A stretch of 64,000 bases of DNA from Mortierella alpina (taxonomy: Eukaryota; Mortierellomycota; Mortierellomycetes; Mortierellales; Mortierellaceae), in the NCBI GenBank assembly GCA_029449245.1, contig JANATF010000001.1:3782001-3846000 (forward strand). The letters are read 5' to 3'. The notes under the pieces were generated by a model, which made no database searches, was not told the DNA's origin, and was given only the letters and a program-made list of their open reading frames with translations. Below are positions 1 to 11,350 of the stretch, piece by piece (position 1 is the stretch's first letter; each line of letters starts with the position of its first letter). The position numbers were made by a program, and so were the translations under genes.

Positions 1-24
1 TGCTGTTCTTCTTGCATCCCATAG

Positions 25-3000
25 TGACACTTGTCGCAGGAAAAAAGTTCGATGCGATGGTCTGCAGCCGTCGTGCACCAACTGTACCACGTTTGGTTTC
101 CAGTGCACGTAAGTATCATCGAGACATTGTGCGCTAGTGCGCAGGTGTGTTGTTAATGTGTGTGTGACGAAGTAAAGTTGCTTCTTGGCGATAGGGTTTA
201 TGTTGCTATTGACGTGCACTGATCATCTTATTGTCTTTGCCCGGCATGGCTGATCAGGTTCAATGACTCCGCCAAAAAAAGAGGCCCGCCCAAGGGTTAC
301 ATCGAGGCACTCGAAAATAGACTGCACAGGATGGAGAATTTGCTCGGTGGTCTAGTCCAGACCGGTGATCGTGAAAGCTGGAAGGAGGAGGAGGATGATG
401 ACCTGGACTCTGCGGACGCAGCCTGGGTCCCTCATTCGCCTGATACGCCCCTGGTCCCATCGCTGAGCTCGCACCATAGCAGCAGCGAATCCCCACTGAC
501 AGAATCAAAAGGACTGGGCGGCGACTCTATGGCCTCACCCGACCCAGAGTTCGATATCTTGCCCTATGACAGGGATGCACGGAAAAAGATCAATGAACTG
601 TCGGATAACATGGATGCAATGACGCTGGACGACGGCGGTTTTATCAAATACCTCGGAAACAGCTCTGGAATCGACCTACTGCAGAAGAACCAGATCTTGA
701 AGAACGGCCATGTGATGATTCCCGTTCAAATGAAGGAGCATCAGAAATGGCTTGTTGAAAAGGATGCAGCTGTTCAGCAGATGGCTTCGGAGATGCCCCT
801 GCCACCGAGAGACCTCGCGGAGCACCTTCTCGACTGCTATTGGTCGTACGTCCATCCACACATGCCCGTCCTTCACAAGCCGACTTTTATGCGCCAATAC
901 AGGAATCTGGACCCCGAAAAGCGACCAGCGCATGTCCTCATCATCGCCATGTTTGCGATTGCATCTCGATACTCGGATCATCCAGAGATCACTGGGCATG
1001 GACACGATCCTGAAGAATTTGGGGATGAATACTTTTCGAGAGCGAAGCGTCTGGTGGACTACGAGTATGAGTTACCACGTCAGTCGACAATCCAAGCCCT
1101 GCTGCTGATGGTCGTCTATCGCTTCACCAGCGCGAAATCTGGTGGACGCGTTTGGGTTATGCTGGGCATGGCTACGAGAATGGCTCAGGATCTTGGCATG
1201 CACCGCAACTCCACTCGTTGGCACTTGCCGCCTTTAGAAACAGAGATTCGAAAACGCTTGTGGTGGGCATGCTATGTCCTGGACCGGTGGTGCAGCGCCT
1301 CGATGGGCAGACCGCTGGCCATTGACGATAACGATTGCGACGTCGACTTGCCATCCTCTGTAGAACAGGATTGGGCCGATGCTGATGGGAACGCAGCCTC
1401 GCCTCACGAGAACAATGACAAAGTCAAGGAAGAGTCATCGTTCGCTCTCTGCTACTTTGTGGAGACGATCAAGCTGTCCAACATTCTAGGACAGATCCTT
1501 CAATGGGTTTACGCCGCCAAGACGAGGACACATGGCCCGGCTCGAGTCAGCTCGACTGTCGCGGAGCTCGACACGACTCTGACCAAGTGGCTACTCGCTT
1601 TGCCGCCCGATCTCCGATACAATCACCAGGCTGTGGCTGCTGGTACAGCCAAGATCAGCCAGTGGGTTGCCACTATTCACAGCTTCTATTGTATGTCAAC
1701 GACATGCACTTCGTCGTGCGGGTCTTCATTTGTTGTACTTATCCTGACACTGGACACTGACATTGACACTAACCATTGCTTCTGCTTTTTTGATTGAAAC
1801 GTGGTTTAGATGTTGTTCTTATTCTCCTGCATCGACCCTATATGGTTCCGACCTCACCGACAAAAGCCAAGATTTCTGAATCCATGCCGTCCCTCAACAT
1901 CTGTATATCTGCTGCCAACTCCATCACTTATCTCACGGGAAAAATGGCTGAAGACGGGACACTCAAGCATGCTTGGAACTTCACGACATACGAGCTGTTT
2001 ACCTCCTCTTTGATCCACCTGACCAACTCGGCATCGATGGATCTTCGTCTGCAAGCCCAAGCCCGAGACAACTTCGTCAAGAACATGGCGTATATGAAAA
2101 TTTTGGGAAGGCGTTGGTTCAACGCCGCCAAGTTTGGCATGGCGCTGGAGGATCTGATGTGCGCACATTTGAATTTCGATGAGTACAAGCCGGAGGGTCG
2201 GTCGATGGAGCCAGTGACCATTGCAAAGATGGGAGACGATGGGGGAACGAAATATCCAATTATTCTGCGCGATGTGCACCATCCGTCCGGAGGATCACTG
2301 CTCTTTGCGCCCAAGGGCTTTGGGGTGCTGCAGACACCATCCTCGACTTCAAGTACGGCTACTACGTCTCCTTCCAACCCCACGGTTCCGCATCCTGAGG
2401 CACCGGATATTAAGCCAAATGTAGGCGACATTGACTTGTCAGGTTCAAGAGACTCCTCTATGGAGCCTACCACAAGCTCTGCACCTCCCCAATCCAGGCC
2501 CATGAAGAAGAACCGAAAGCCAACGTCACAGAGAAATTCACTATTATACGCGGCCCAGACCAATGCACCTTCCCCGCCAAGTGCTGCTGCTTTACCGACA
2601 CCAGCCACTCCAGAGCAACCCGCCTTCACGTTTGCTTCGCTGTCAACCCCTGGAATGTTTGTTCAGGGTCAAGCATTCATGGATTATGAACAAATGATGG
2701 CGCAGCAGCAAGAGATACAGCAGCTTCAACAACAACAGCAGCAACAACACCAACAGCAGCAGCCGCAGCAGCAGCCGGCTTTGCCAGCTGTGTTCACTGC
2801 CAACCCATTGTTCTCATGTCCTTATGCTCTTCAGGACAGAACAGGACAGCAACCTGCAAACTCTGCTACAGCACCACAATGTCAACAACAGAAACAGCAA
2901 TCCTTACAGCAGCAGCCACAAACTCAGTCTTTTTTGCCACTGCAACCTCTTGAACAACAAAACATGTATGCCGCTGGCCTTTCCTCGCAGCCAGCTCCCG

Positions 3001-3287
3001 AAAGGCAGACCAGCAATGGAAGCGCCTTTTCCAACTCGGGCTTGTCGACAATAGACTCCACGACGGCGTATAACTATTCCAGTACTGGCTCCCAAAGCGG
3101 GCCTACTTCAGCGATTCCGTCAGGACCTGTGGATTACTCGACGCTTTCCTTATTCCCTCAACAAGACAGTGGCACTCAGGACGCCAACATGGTGGCGGTC
3201 CCCAACCCGTTCTTTGGGATGCCGAGTACTATTGACTGGGATGAATGGAATCAATATATTGCGAGCGCCGGCTTGCAAAAGTTCTGA
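25..3287 (+). CDS. Zn2Cys6 fungal-specific transcription factor (5' end outside window)
   Basis: Nuclear DNA-binding regulator. Exons in the window: 25-108, 258-1690, 1810-3287; an intron ends at 24 (AG), and the missing first cysteine codon is split across it (tg|t). The first residues give a CX2CX6CX6CX2CX6C binuclear zinc cluster, then a basic KKRGPPKGYIE linker and a short LENRLHRME coiled coil. A Fungal_trans (PF04082-type) middle domain follows, from about DLAEHLLDCYWSYVHPHMPV through RKRLWWACYVLDRW. The C-terminal third is disordered, with long glutamine runs (about 2697-2780 and 2875-2930), typical of activation domains. 997 residues are visible. The target pathway cannot be told from sequence. 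Its 3' end converges on RPL23. Confidence 0.88.
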
Positions 3288-3313
3288 GAGAAAATATGCG
3301 CGCGAGTTTTTGT

Positions 3314-3319
3314 AATAAA
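3314..3319 (+). terminator. AATAAA poly(A) signal of the Zn2Cys6 gene
   Basis: A canonical AATAAA hexamer lies 27 bp past the stop codon, just before the convergent RPL23 3' end. Confidence 0.5.
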
Positions 3320-3577
3320 AGAGAACTATCTTGGCTGTGGCCTGTACATTGACCCGCTATACGACAAGGAACGAGCTTGCCTGGCCCGAACGCAGCGTCT
3401 TTTTTTTTTGTGCACTGAAATCGACGTAAACGCAAATTAAGGTTTTCCAAGCCAAAGCGCGCACGCACGCTCCTCAACTACCATTTTGGCATGGACCATG
3501 TTGTGTGTTCTTCACAGTTTGTATTGTTTCTAAAGGCGGCACTCTGATATAAGCGAGGGAAGTGTGTGGAAGGAAAC

Positions 3578-4727
3578 TTAAACGACGGTACCGGCGCAGG
3601 AAGCGATACGGGGCCAGAGATCGGCGCACTCCTTTCCAACGGGGCCGGTGATGGCAGATCCCTTCATCTCACCCTTGGGGTTGACAATGACACCTGCGTT
3701 ATCCTCAAAGTAGATGAAGACACCGTCGCGACGGCGCCATGCCTTGCGCTGGCGAATGATGACAGCGGGCATGACTAGACGCAAAAAGCAAAAGCATGGG
3801 TTAGGCTCTTTCGACTCACGGTTGCAACACATAAAGAAACCATAAAGGTGCAAAAAAAAAAGACTCACCCTTCTTTCTCAACTCTGGCTTTCCCTTCTTG
3901 ACGGTAGCCATGACCATGTCACCGACACCACCAGCGGGCAGCTTGTTAAGACGACCGTGAATTCCCTTGACGGAGATGACGTACAAGTTCTTGGCACCCG
4001 AGTTGTCGGCGCAGTTCATAACGGCACCGACGGGAAGACCCAAGGTCATGCGGAACTTGTTTCCGGAAGCAGCTCCACCTAAAGAGTTTAACATCGTAGG
4101 TGCAAAGGACAAAAAAAAGAGTTGAGTGCCTAAACTCTTTGCACAATCATAGATTCCCCTCGAATCCTGTTGCAATCAGATCCTGAGTCCTCCCTGTTTG
4201 AGCGCAATCATTCCTTATTGAGACGCCATGAATCCGCTGCGAAACCCACTGCTGTGATTTCTCGAACGGCATGACTCGGTTGCTGAGGGCGCCGCCAAGG
4301 CTGGCAAAAACGTTGAATCAGAGGTTCGCCATGGATGCCGTAGTCCAAGAAAAGTCATTCCTGCTCCCAAGCAATCCAACAAGGGTCGCTGTTTTTTTTA
4401 CAAAGAACAATCCATGTCCGGTCGAGTGCCTTGAGTTCTCGAGATGTTGGCATGTCGGTGGTGATGATGTCCAACTCTGCCCACTGGATTATCGATCGTT
4501 GGTTGCGGTTTTTGCTCAGTGCATCTTTAGCACAGTCTTTTGTTCCCGAGTAACGAGCTACGTCCACTGTTGGTAGCGTTTTTTCTCTGTTGGTGGGAAA
4601 GGGGTTTGTCCATGGATCGCACTATTCGCCAGGTGGTGTTTGTTACTGAAGGACGCTGGCTGTAGTGATCGATGGATCGATACATCCTATGGATGCATGG
4701 CTGGTTTTCCATACCCTTTGCAGACAT
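3578..4727 (-). CDS. RPL23: 60S ribosomal protein L23 (uL14)
   Basis: Component of the large ribosomal subunit near the GTPase-factor face. Exons (high to low): 4727-4715, 4078-3869, 3774-3578; 139 aa, close to the family's usual 137-140. Exon 2 encodes [31 protein letters not shown] and [19 protein letters not shown]; exon 3 encodes the C-terminus up to [10 protein letters not shown]. Exon 1 is only 13 nt (ATG TCT GCA AAG G, donor GTATGG) and joins in frame to exon 2 through a split Gly codon, giving [13 protein letters not shown] as in other L23 N-termini. The intron between them is 636 bp and its acceptor side has a pyrimidine tract. The gene is divergent from RPL27. Confidence 0.93.
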
Positions 4728-4893
4728 TTTTGATGAAGAAAAAGAGACTGTGGGATTCTCCAACAAGGGCCCAGAGTCCCGTCAAGGCCATATGGGCGGC
4801 GGACTCGCCCTTAATAATCAGGTGATAATTTTTCGTTTTTGTATGGGCCTCGTACATGATGTGCTTTTCCTCCTCTTCATTTTTCTTTACAAA
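4728..4893. promoter_or_regulatory. Shared divergent promoter of RPL23 and RPL27
   Basis: Only 166 bp separate the start codon of RPL23 (-) from that of RPL27 (+). This gap must contain both 5' UTRs and the core promoter elements, so a common bidirectional ribosomal-protein promoter is inferred. The RPL27-proximal side is pyrimidine rich (about 4863-4889). I do not recognise a specific activator site. Confidence 0.6.
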
Positions 4894-6427
4894 ATGCCAA
4901 AGTTCCTGAAAAGCGGAAAGGTGTGTTCAGTGGAGAGGAGGCCACCGTGGGGACTGGAGCGATCCATGGCCCGCCCCATCATCACGGATACGGGAGCCTG
5001 GGGGTTGCAACAGAAGCCATCGCTCGATCGATGCGGACTTGTGCGATCGATGGATACAAAACGAAGCAAGAATATATCCAAAGGCATCCAGACCAACTCA
5101 CACCAAAAGCGCCTTGCTGTCCAACGTCTCCTCCCCATCACTTATTAGGTCGTGGTTCTCCTTAACGGAAGATACGCCGGCAAGAAGGCCGTCCTCATTA
5201 AAAATAACAACCCAACGACGTTATTTCAGTAGTTTTTCTTCCGCACCGTCAGTTCGTTTCTTTGTTCGCCTACTCAGGATCAGCGTTTGGCAAGGATGGG
5301 CGAACATTTCGACTTTTTTTTTTCAAAGCTGGAGCAGGAAGGAACGAAAGCTACTTTGTGCATGGGAAAGATCTGATTCTTTTTGTCGGGAATCGTTGCA
5401 GGACAGTGGACATGGGTCGACTACGGACCACGCATTACCTTCAACTCATGGGATCACTAACATCTTTGGAGCCAGGATTCCAGAACCGATTCATCTATGC
5501 GGAATATGGCTCTTCTCTCTTTCGAAAAAGGAGGTCGCAACTCCATAAACTCGAGAAACCTAACACCAGGACAAAAGGGCAGTGGAGTAGATTATCTGGA
5601 CGAGGACCCTCAGAGCATGGATCGCACGGACGGGAGAGCACTACGAAACTCAGCAGGACGTTTTTTTCCTGTCAGCAAAGGACAACCTCTGGGCTTGCTT
5701 CAGTTGTACCCTGTTTTCTGTTTGACTCTTTTGCTCTTTGAGCCTTTTTACTTTCTTCACTTCTCTCCTCGCATTGGAGCTCAAGTGTTTGATTCGTATG
5801 ACCTGTGCTTTGTTTCTTTCTTGTCTCTGTCTCTTTTCTCTTTGCATATATTCCCACTATTACATGTCGATGAGGGAACCAAGGAGCGTGGTTATGGCCA
5901 TGCCATTGTTGCCGGTATTGAGCGTTACCCCCTCAAGATCACCAAGAACATGGGCAAGAAGCGCGTTGCCAAGCGTTCCAAGGTCAAGCCTTTCATCAAG
6001 GTCGTCAACTACAACCACATCATGCCCACCCGGTAACGCGCGCAGCTTATTTTTTTTTTTTTACTTTTCATGCAAAGTTGGCGTGTAAGAAGGAAGCGAG
6101 GTAGGGCAGAGAAAACTAACCAGAAGTTCTTTAATTCGCCAACAAAAACAACTAGTTACGGTTTGGAGTTGGAGTCTTTGAAGTCTGTTGTCACCCTTGA
6201 CTCTTTCAAGGAGCCCTCCCAACGCGAGGAGTCCAAGAAGGCCGTCAAGAAGCTCTTCGAGGAGAGGTATTGGTTTTTTTTTTTTTTTTTGCAACGGCAA
6301 CGAGTTTAAAGAGACATTTGTGGTAATTGATCCCTAACCACGACTATCGTTCTTTACTTCGTGTTTGCGTATTTGTAGATACAACAGCGGCAAGAACAAG
6401 TGGTTCTTCACCAAGCTCCGCTTCTAA
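4894..6427 (+). CDS. RPL27: 60S ribosomal protein L27 (eL27)
   Basis: Large-subunit ribosomal protein. Exons: 4894-4920, 5149-5203, 5864-6032, 6156-6266, 6379-6427; 136 aa, the same length as human L27. The N-terminus MPKFLKSGK, then [46 protein letters not shown] and the C-terminus [11 protein letters not shown] are diagnostic. The junction between exons 2 and 3 must restore K-N-V-D-E-G-T (human K-N-I-D-D-G-T). No GT-AG pair does this in frame. The only join that does uses AT at 5204-5205 and AC at 5862-5863, giving a 660-bp AT-AC intron. The other introns are GT-AG. Confidence 0.9.
5204..5863 (+). other. Candidate AT-AC intron of RPL27
   Basis: The intron begins ATAACAACCC and ends CACTATTAC. 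The nearest GT (5220-5221) leaves a wrong phase and a PTT insertion, and the nearest AG (5873-5874) loses the conserved D-E. The 5' end does not match the U12 consensus ATATCCTT, and no TTCCTTAAC-type branch site is visible. A pyrimidine tract precedes the 3' end, so a U2-type AT-AC intron fits better than a minor-class one. Confidence 0.6.
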
Positions 6428-7192
6428 GCGGGCCCTTCTCCCCCTGTTCTTCCTCTTTGCGTGCTGAGATAATAAATCAGCGCCAGATTCTTGCGGAATT
6501 GCACCCAACAACAAAATAATAAGAGAGAGAGACTCTCCGGTGATGCAGATGCGTGGCTGCTGTCTAACGGAGCAGCAGTAGTTGTGGAGGAGAGGACAGA
6601 GTAGCGCCGTGTGGAGGCGCCGTGGTTTTAGTAGCGACTGTTGTCTTTTTGGCCCACAGTTGTCGACGTGTTGAGCCCGGTGTAGGTTTCGCAGCCATTG
6701 CAGGTGCTGCTTTGACCTTGAACAGAGCAAAAGGTCGATCTGTTAAGGGGTGAGAAGAGGAAGGGGAGGGGGGAAGAAGCATTTGGCTTCTCGCGTGCTG
6801 CTGAGCTCCAAAGTCCTTTTTTTTTTTTTTTTTTTTTTTGTATATCCTCGTTGCTTTGTTCTCATTCCCTCGTTTCGCTCGTCCTCCCATTCGCTGTCTG
6901 TCCTGTCTGTCTTGTCTACCTGTTGTCTCTGGCCCGTTGTCTCTCTGCAGCACCCTCTCTTGAGCCCCTTTGCATCTCTCATCGCATCAGCAGCGACACA
7001 CGCACACACACACACACAGAGAGAGAGACTCTTTTTTTTTTTTACCTCTTTGCATTCCTGCTCCTTCCCACCGTCTCCTTCCGCCCACTTTCACCTCATA
7101 TCCTTGCCCATCCACCCGTTGTCCAACTCCTCCTCGTCCTCCGCCACTCTCTCCTCTCGCTCTCCCCCCACTCCACTCGCAACATTACGCTC
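6428..7192. other. Intergenic: RPL27 3' region and B56 leader
   Basis: An AATAAA for RPL27 lies at 6471-6476. The rest is the upstream region of the B56 gene: a run of 23 T at 6817-6839, a CA/GA microsatellite at about 6993-7028, and long CT-rich tracts to 7190, as is common in fungal promoters and leaders. Open frames here are low-complexity read-throughs of these tracts and I do not call them genes. Confidence 0.6.
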
Positions 7193-10100
7193 ATGAAGGG
7201 ATTGAAAGGCGTCTTGACCAGGAGCAAGTCGACCGGAAGCTCAGACGCTTCAAAAAAGAACAAGAATAGCTCTCCTACACCCACACCCACCGTCCCCATC
7301 GAAGGGCCCAAAGGCTCAAGCCCAGCAGCCGCGCCCCGTAGCAACAGCAGCAATAACATCAACAGCAACAGCAACAGCAGTAAAGTTCAAGTTCTACCTG
7401 ACGACACTTTAGCCTCAGCCCCGCTCCAAAACCATGTTGCCACCATCAGCAGCGCAATCCAGAATGACGCTCCCATCCAGAGCAATCAACAGGCTCCTCT
7501 AAATATAATCGTCAATAACGAACAGACTCCACAGCAACAACAACAGCAGCAGCAGCAGCAACCATTTCCCATTAGGAGCGTTCCGCCTGCCATTACAGTG
7601 ATGAGTATCGACCCAGTAAGTAGTCCAAGTGAACTTGTGTTGAAAAAAAAAAAGGAAAAAAAAGTCCGCTCTTTGCGGTCAGTTGAAGGCACTTCTGGTC
7701 CCTCCTGGACTGTGGAGCTCCTCCCCAACTTTCAACGCCCCTTTTTGCGCTCCCAGTTCTCCCGATTTGAATGAATACCGACCTTCAGACCGACTAACAG
7801 CGCCCTATTGAAATATATTATTGTAGCAACTGGGCTTACATTCTCCGCCCAGCCCTGCTACGCCGGGCAGGCTGTCTGGCGACAAGGAAATGCCCAAGAG
7901 TGGACCGCTTAACAGGATGAAAAACCAGCCCTTGGACGCCATACCGATAAGCAAAACACCCCGCCGGCAGCGGTCCTCACGGTTTCATGTCACGGAGCGC
8001 GTTACCTTGGAACCTCTGCAGATGCTAGATGGCAAGTTGTCTGGAGTCGTGCCACCTCTACCGTGTCCATCCGCACATTCGAGCGCGCACTAACCCTGGA
8101 CTCACTGTCTCCTCGCAATTTTCTTCCCTGCTCTCCCCCTCGCTCTGACATTCATAGAGGTGCCGCATATTGACCGACAGGAGCTCTTTCTGAGAAAGAT
8201 TGGCCAGTGCGCCGTTATTTTCGACTTTAATGATGCATCCTCTGAACTTACGGGCAAGGAGATCAAGCGCCAGACACTCTCGGAGATTTTGGAATACATC
8301 ACCAATAATCGGGGGGTCATCACGGAGCCGGTATATCCAGAAGTGATCAGCATGGTAAATGGGATGCAGTGAACATGTCGCCGTGGCAGTTTGTCCTTGC
8401 AAGATTGGGGATTTTAACACGCACCACTTGTCCAAGTTTGCGACGAATCTTTTTAGGACGATTCCTCCTCAGGTGAACCCAACAGGCGATGCATTTGACC
8501 CCGAAGAGGACGAACCTGTTCTGGAACTGGCATGGCCCCACCTGCAGATCGTGTACGAGTTCTTTCTCCGTTTTATCGAGTCCCAGGACTTCAATACCAA
8601 CGTTGCCAAAAAGTTTATAGACCATCGCTTCATCCTTCAGGTACGTGATATTCCCCGACTCCTGTGCTGCCTAATCTTAATAGCCAGTGAGCCTGTTTGT
8701 GAATCTAACCGCCCTTCTTTCACTCTTTTGTGTTGTGAAAAGTTGTTGGAGCTGTTTGACAGCGAAGATCCTCGCGAGCGCGACTTCTTGAAGACGACGC
8801 TCCATCGTATCTATGGAAAGTTTCTCAACCTGAGGGCATTCATCCGGCGCTCGATCAACAATGTGTTCTTTCAGTTCATCTATGAGAAGGAGAGACACAA
8901 CGGCATTGCTGAACTCTTGGAGATTCTCGGAAGGTAAATTGCCCAGAGTATTTTTACTCTGATCCGGGCTTGTTGACGAGTGTTTAAACATTCATTGACT
9001 GACCCTGGAATTCAATCGGAGGATTATTTTGTTGTCTGGTGTTCTGTGCAACCGTGGGGTCAAACTGACAGAAAGATTAATTAATTCAATAATTGCCAAT
9101 TTACTATTGTATGTGTCTCCTTCCCTCCTTCCTTCCTGCGCGGGACAGCATCATCAACGGGTTCGCGCTTCCTCTGAAGGAGGAGCACAAGACCTTCCTG
9201 ACCAAAGTTTTGCTGCCACTTCATAAGGCCAAATCGTTGACGCTTTACCACCCACAGCTGGCCTACTGCGTGGTCCAGTTTCTTGAGAAGGATCCAGCGC
9301 TCACGGAAGAGGTATTTTTGATGGGCACCGAGACATCTCCTTTTTGCCAGAAAAAAAAAAAAAAAAGGGCCAGGAAGAGAGATGGCAACGGAATACTTAC
9401 TCGAGGTATATGTGTCTTGGCTATAGGTCATTCATGGTCTCTTGCGGTTCTGGCCAAAGGTGAACAGTCCAAAGGAGGTGATGTTCTTGAACGAGGTGGA
9501 GGAGATTCTGGACGTAATTGAACCTCTGGAGTTTGTCAAGATTGAGGGTCCACTCTTCACCCAGATCGCTCGCTGCGTGTCAAGCCCCCATTTCCAGGTT
9601 AGTGTCCCTTACATGGTTCATCCTCTAGACTGTCCCGCAAGAAAGAGAGAAAGTCCACAGCTTTTCTTTGTCCATCTAACAATGAAGATGTTGTCTCGTA
9701 CCTTGTTTTTTTTTTTGCTTTTTAGGTTGCGGAAAGAGCACTTTACTACTGGAACAACGAGTACATTGTGAATTTGATCCATGACAACGCCAACGAGATC
9801 CTGCCAATCATGTTCCAATCGCTCTACAAGAACTCGAAAACGCACTGGAACAGGTCAGTCATTGTCCTTGGCTCCGTTGCTTGTGCCCATGGATCATGGA
9901 CCATGGTCCAAACGAAAATTACTTCTTGCTCACCCTTCTCTCGCTCTGACTCCCCTTGCTACTTTGCCTGTTTTTTTGTTCACTATGCCAGGACCATCCA
10001 TGGACTTGTTTTCAATGCGTTGAAGCTTTTCATGGACGTGACGCCCAAACTGTTTGACGAGTGCACTAACCACTACCGGCAAGCGCGACAAAAGTATGTG

Positions 10101-10705
10101 AACAGAACGTAGGTCGGCTAGCGTGGAATGTGGACAGGCGCAGATCGATCGTCTAACGCGCCTTGCCTCATCACCGATAGTGATCGGAAACGCATGATGG
10201 AAAGAGAGGAACTTTGGCAGCGCCTGGAGCAGCAAGCGTCGAACAATTACGCCAACTTGTCGGCCCATGGCAATGTCCATGCGCCACTGCCTCCAACCAT
10301 TGCGCCAGTAGAGCCAGTTCCCGCGCCTCTTGGTAAGTACCATGAGTGTAGCGTAGAGGCCCTGTTCAGCCTCTTTTTTAAGCCTGCCCTTTGCTGTACT
10401 TGCATGCATTCCTAATGATAGGCATTTGTTGTGTCCTTACGTCTATAATAGAAGACGATGCAGGCGAATGCGAACCCATGGATATTGCAGTGGACGGAAC
10501 GATGGACGAAACGGTAACAGTGGATCAGGATATGTACGGAGGCGACTTGCAGACATTTGAGAACAGCGGACCAGTGTTCCACCAGTTTCGACGGAAATCC
10601 ATCATACCCGTGGACGAGACGGTACTTACGGAGTTGTCGCGCCACCGCAGTCTGGATGAGGTCATGAACGCCAGCCCGACGTCGCCAAGCAGCGGTCCTG
10701 ACTAG
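7193..10705 (+). CDS. RTS1: PP2A regulatory subunit B56 family (B'/Rts1-like)
   Basis: Targets and directs the PP2A phosphatase holoenzyme. Eleven exons: 7193-7615, 7827-8031, 8158-8354, 8437-8640, 8743-8933, 9149-9311, 9427-9597, 9726-9853, 9992-10093, 10181-10332, 10452-10705; 729 aa. The N-terminal ~200 residues are Ser/Asn/Gln rich with a polyQ run (codons near 7530-7560). The HEAT-like B56 core follows, with signatures [54 protein letters not shown] cut by introns, [36 protein letters not shown] and [13 protein letters not shown]. Intron 2 (8032-8157) has a GC donor (G|GCAAGT). The C-terminal tail is acidic and not part of the conserved core. Confidence 0.95.
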
Positions 10706-11350
10706 GCTAGAAGACCGACTTGTAGTGCTCAAAGACTGGGATGGATCCTGTAAGCGCCCTGCTCCAAATCCTTGTTTTTCCTTCCACGCACACACACTCT
10801 CTCTCTATCTCTATCTCTCTATCTCTCGATACCCTTTTGCTGATTCACTATAGACTGGTCCCCTGCTCCGCGTTCTCTGACCCAAATATACAATCGTGGC
10901 TGAAGAATTTTGCTTGCTTCACATGGGACCAAGAGGCCGCCACAAACAAAACTATCGGAGGGACGCGAGAATGTATATGAACCTTCTTTTTCGTTGGCGT
11001 CGTCGCGATCGCGACCTGCTTGCGATGCCATGGCTCGCGTAGCCGCTCCTTGTCCCTGCACAAGACACTACGCGAATACCGTTCAACAGCCCCTGAATAT
11101 ATGATGACACTGTTGACTGAGGATGGGGGTCGTGATCTACCGCACATGTTTATGGCCCCTATTTCATCAGAGTCCAACCCTCTCCTTGTCCCTTCCCTTG
11201 GTTCCTCTCCTCCTGTGCATGCGTCACTACCCACTAGTCTTGCCGATTCTCGTTTCTTTGTTACATTCGTTCCTCCTCCTTATTCCTCACCCTTTTCCGC
11301 ATTCTCATTCATTGTCGCATTGGACTGATTGCCACTCAGCTGAAAAGAGA
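10706..11350. other. Intergenic between B56 and GRAM-TBC genes
   Basis: Holds a CT/ATCT-type microsatellite at about 10796-10830 and CT-rich sequence at 11190-11310, just upstream of the next start codon. No recognisable coding or RNA feature. Confidence 0.5.

Noticed and set aside
3869-4094. RPL23 start at ATG 4094 reading [11 protein letters not shown]
   Set aside because: The TTTAG before GTGGA is a good acceptor, and the 13-nt exon at 4715-4727 gives a family-like MSAKGGAASG start.
5220-5874. GT-AG alternative for RPL27 intron 2 (GT at 5220, AG at 5874)
   Set aside because: The phases do not match, and the product would carry a PTT insertion while losing the conserved D-E.
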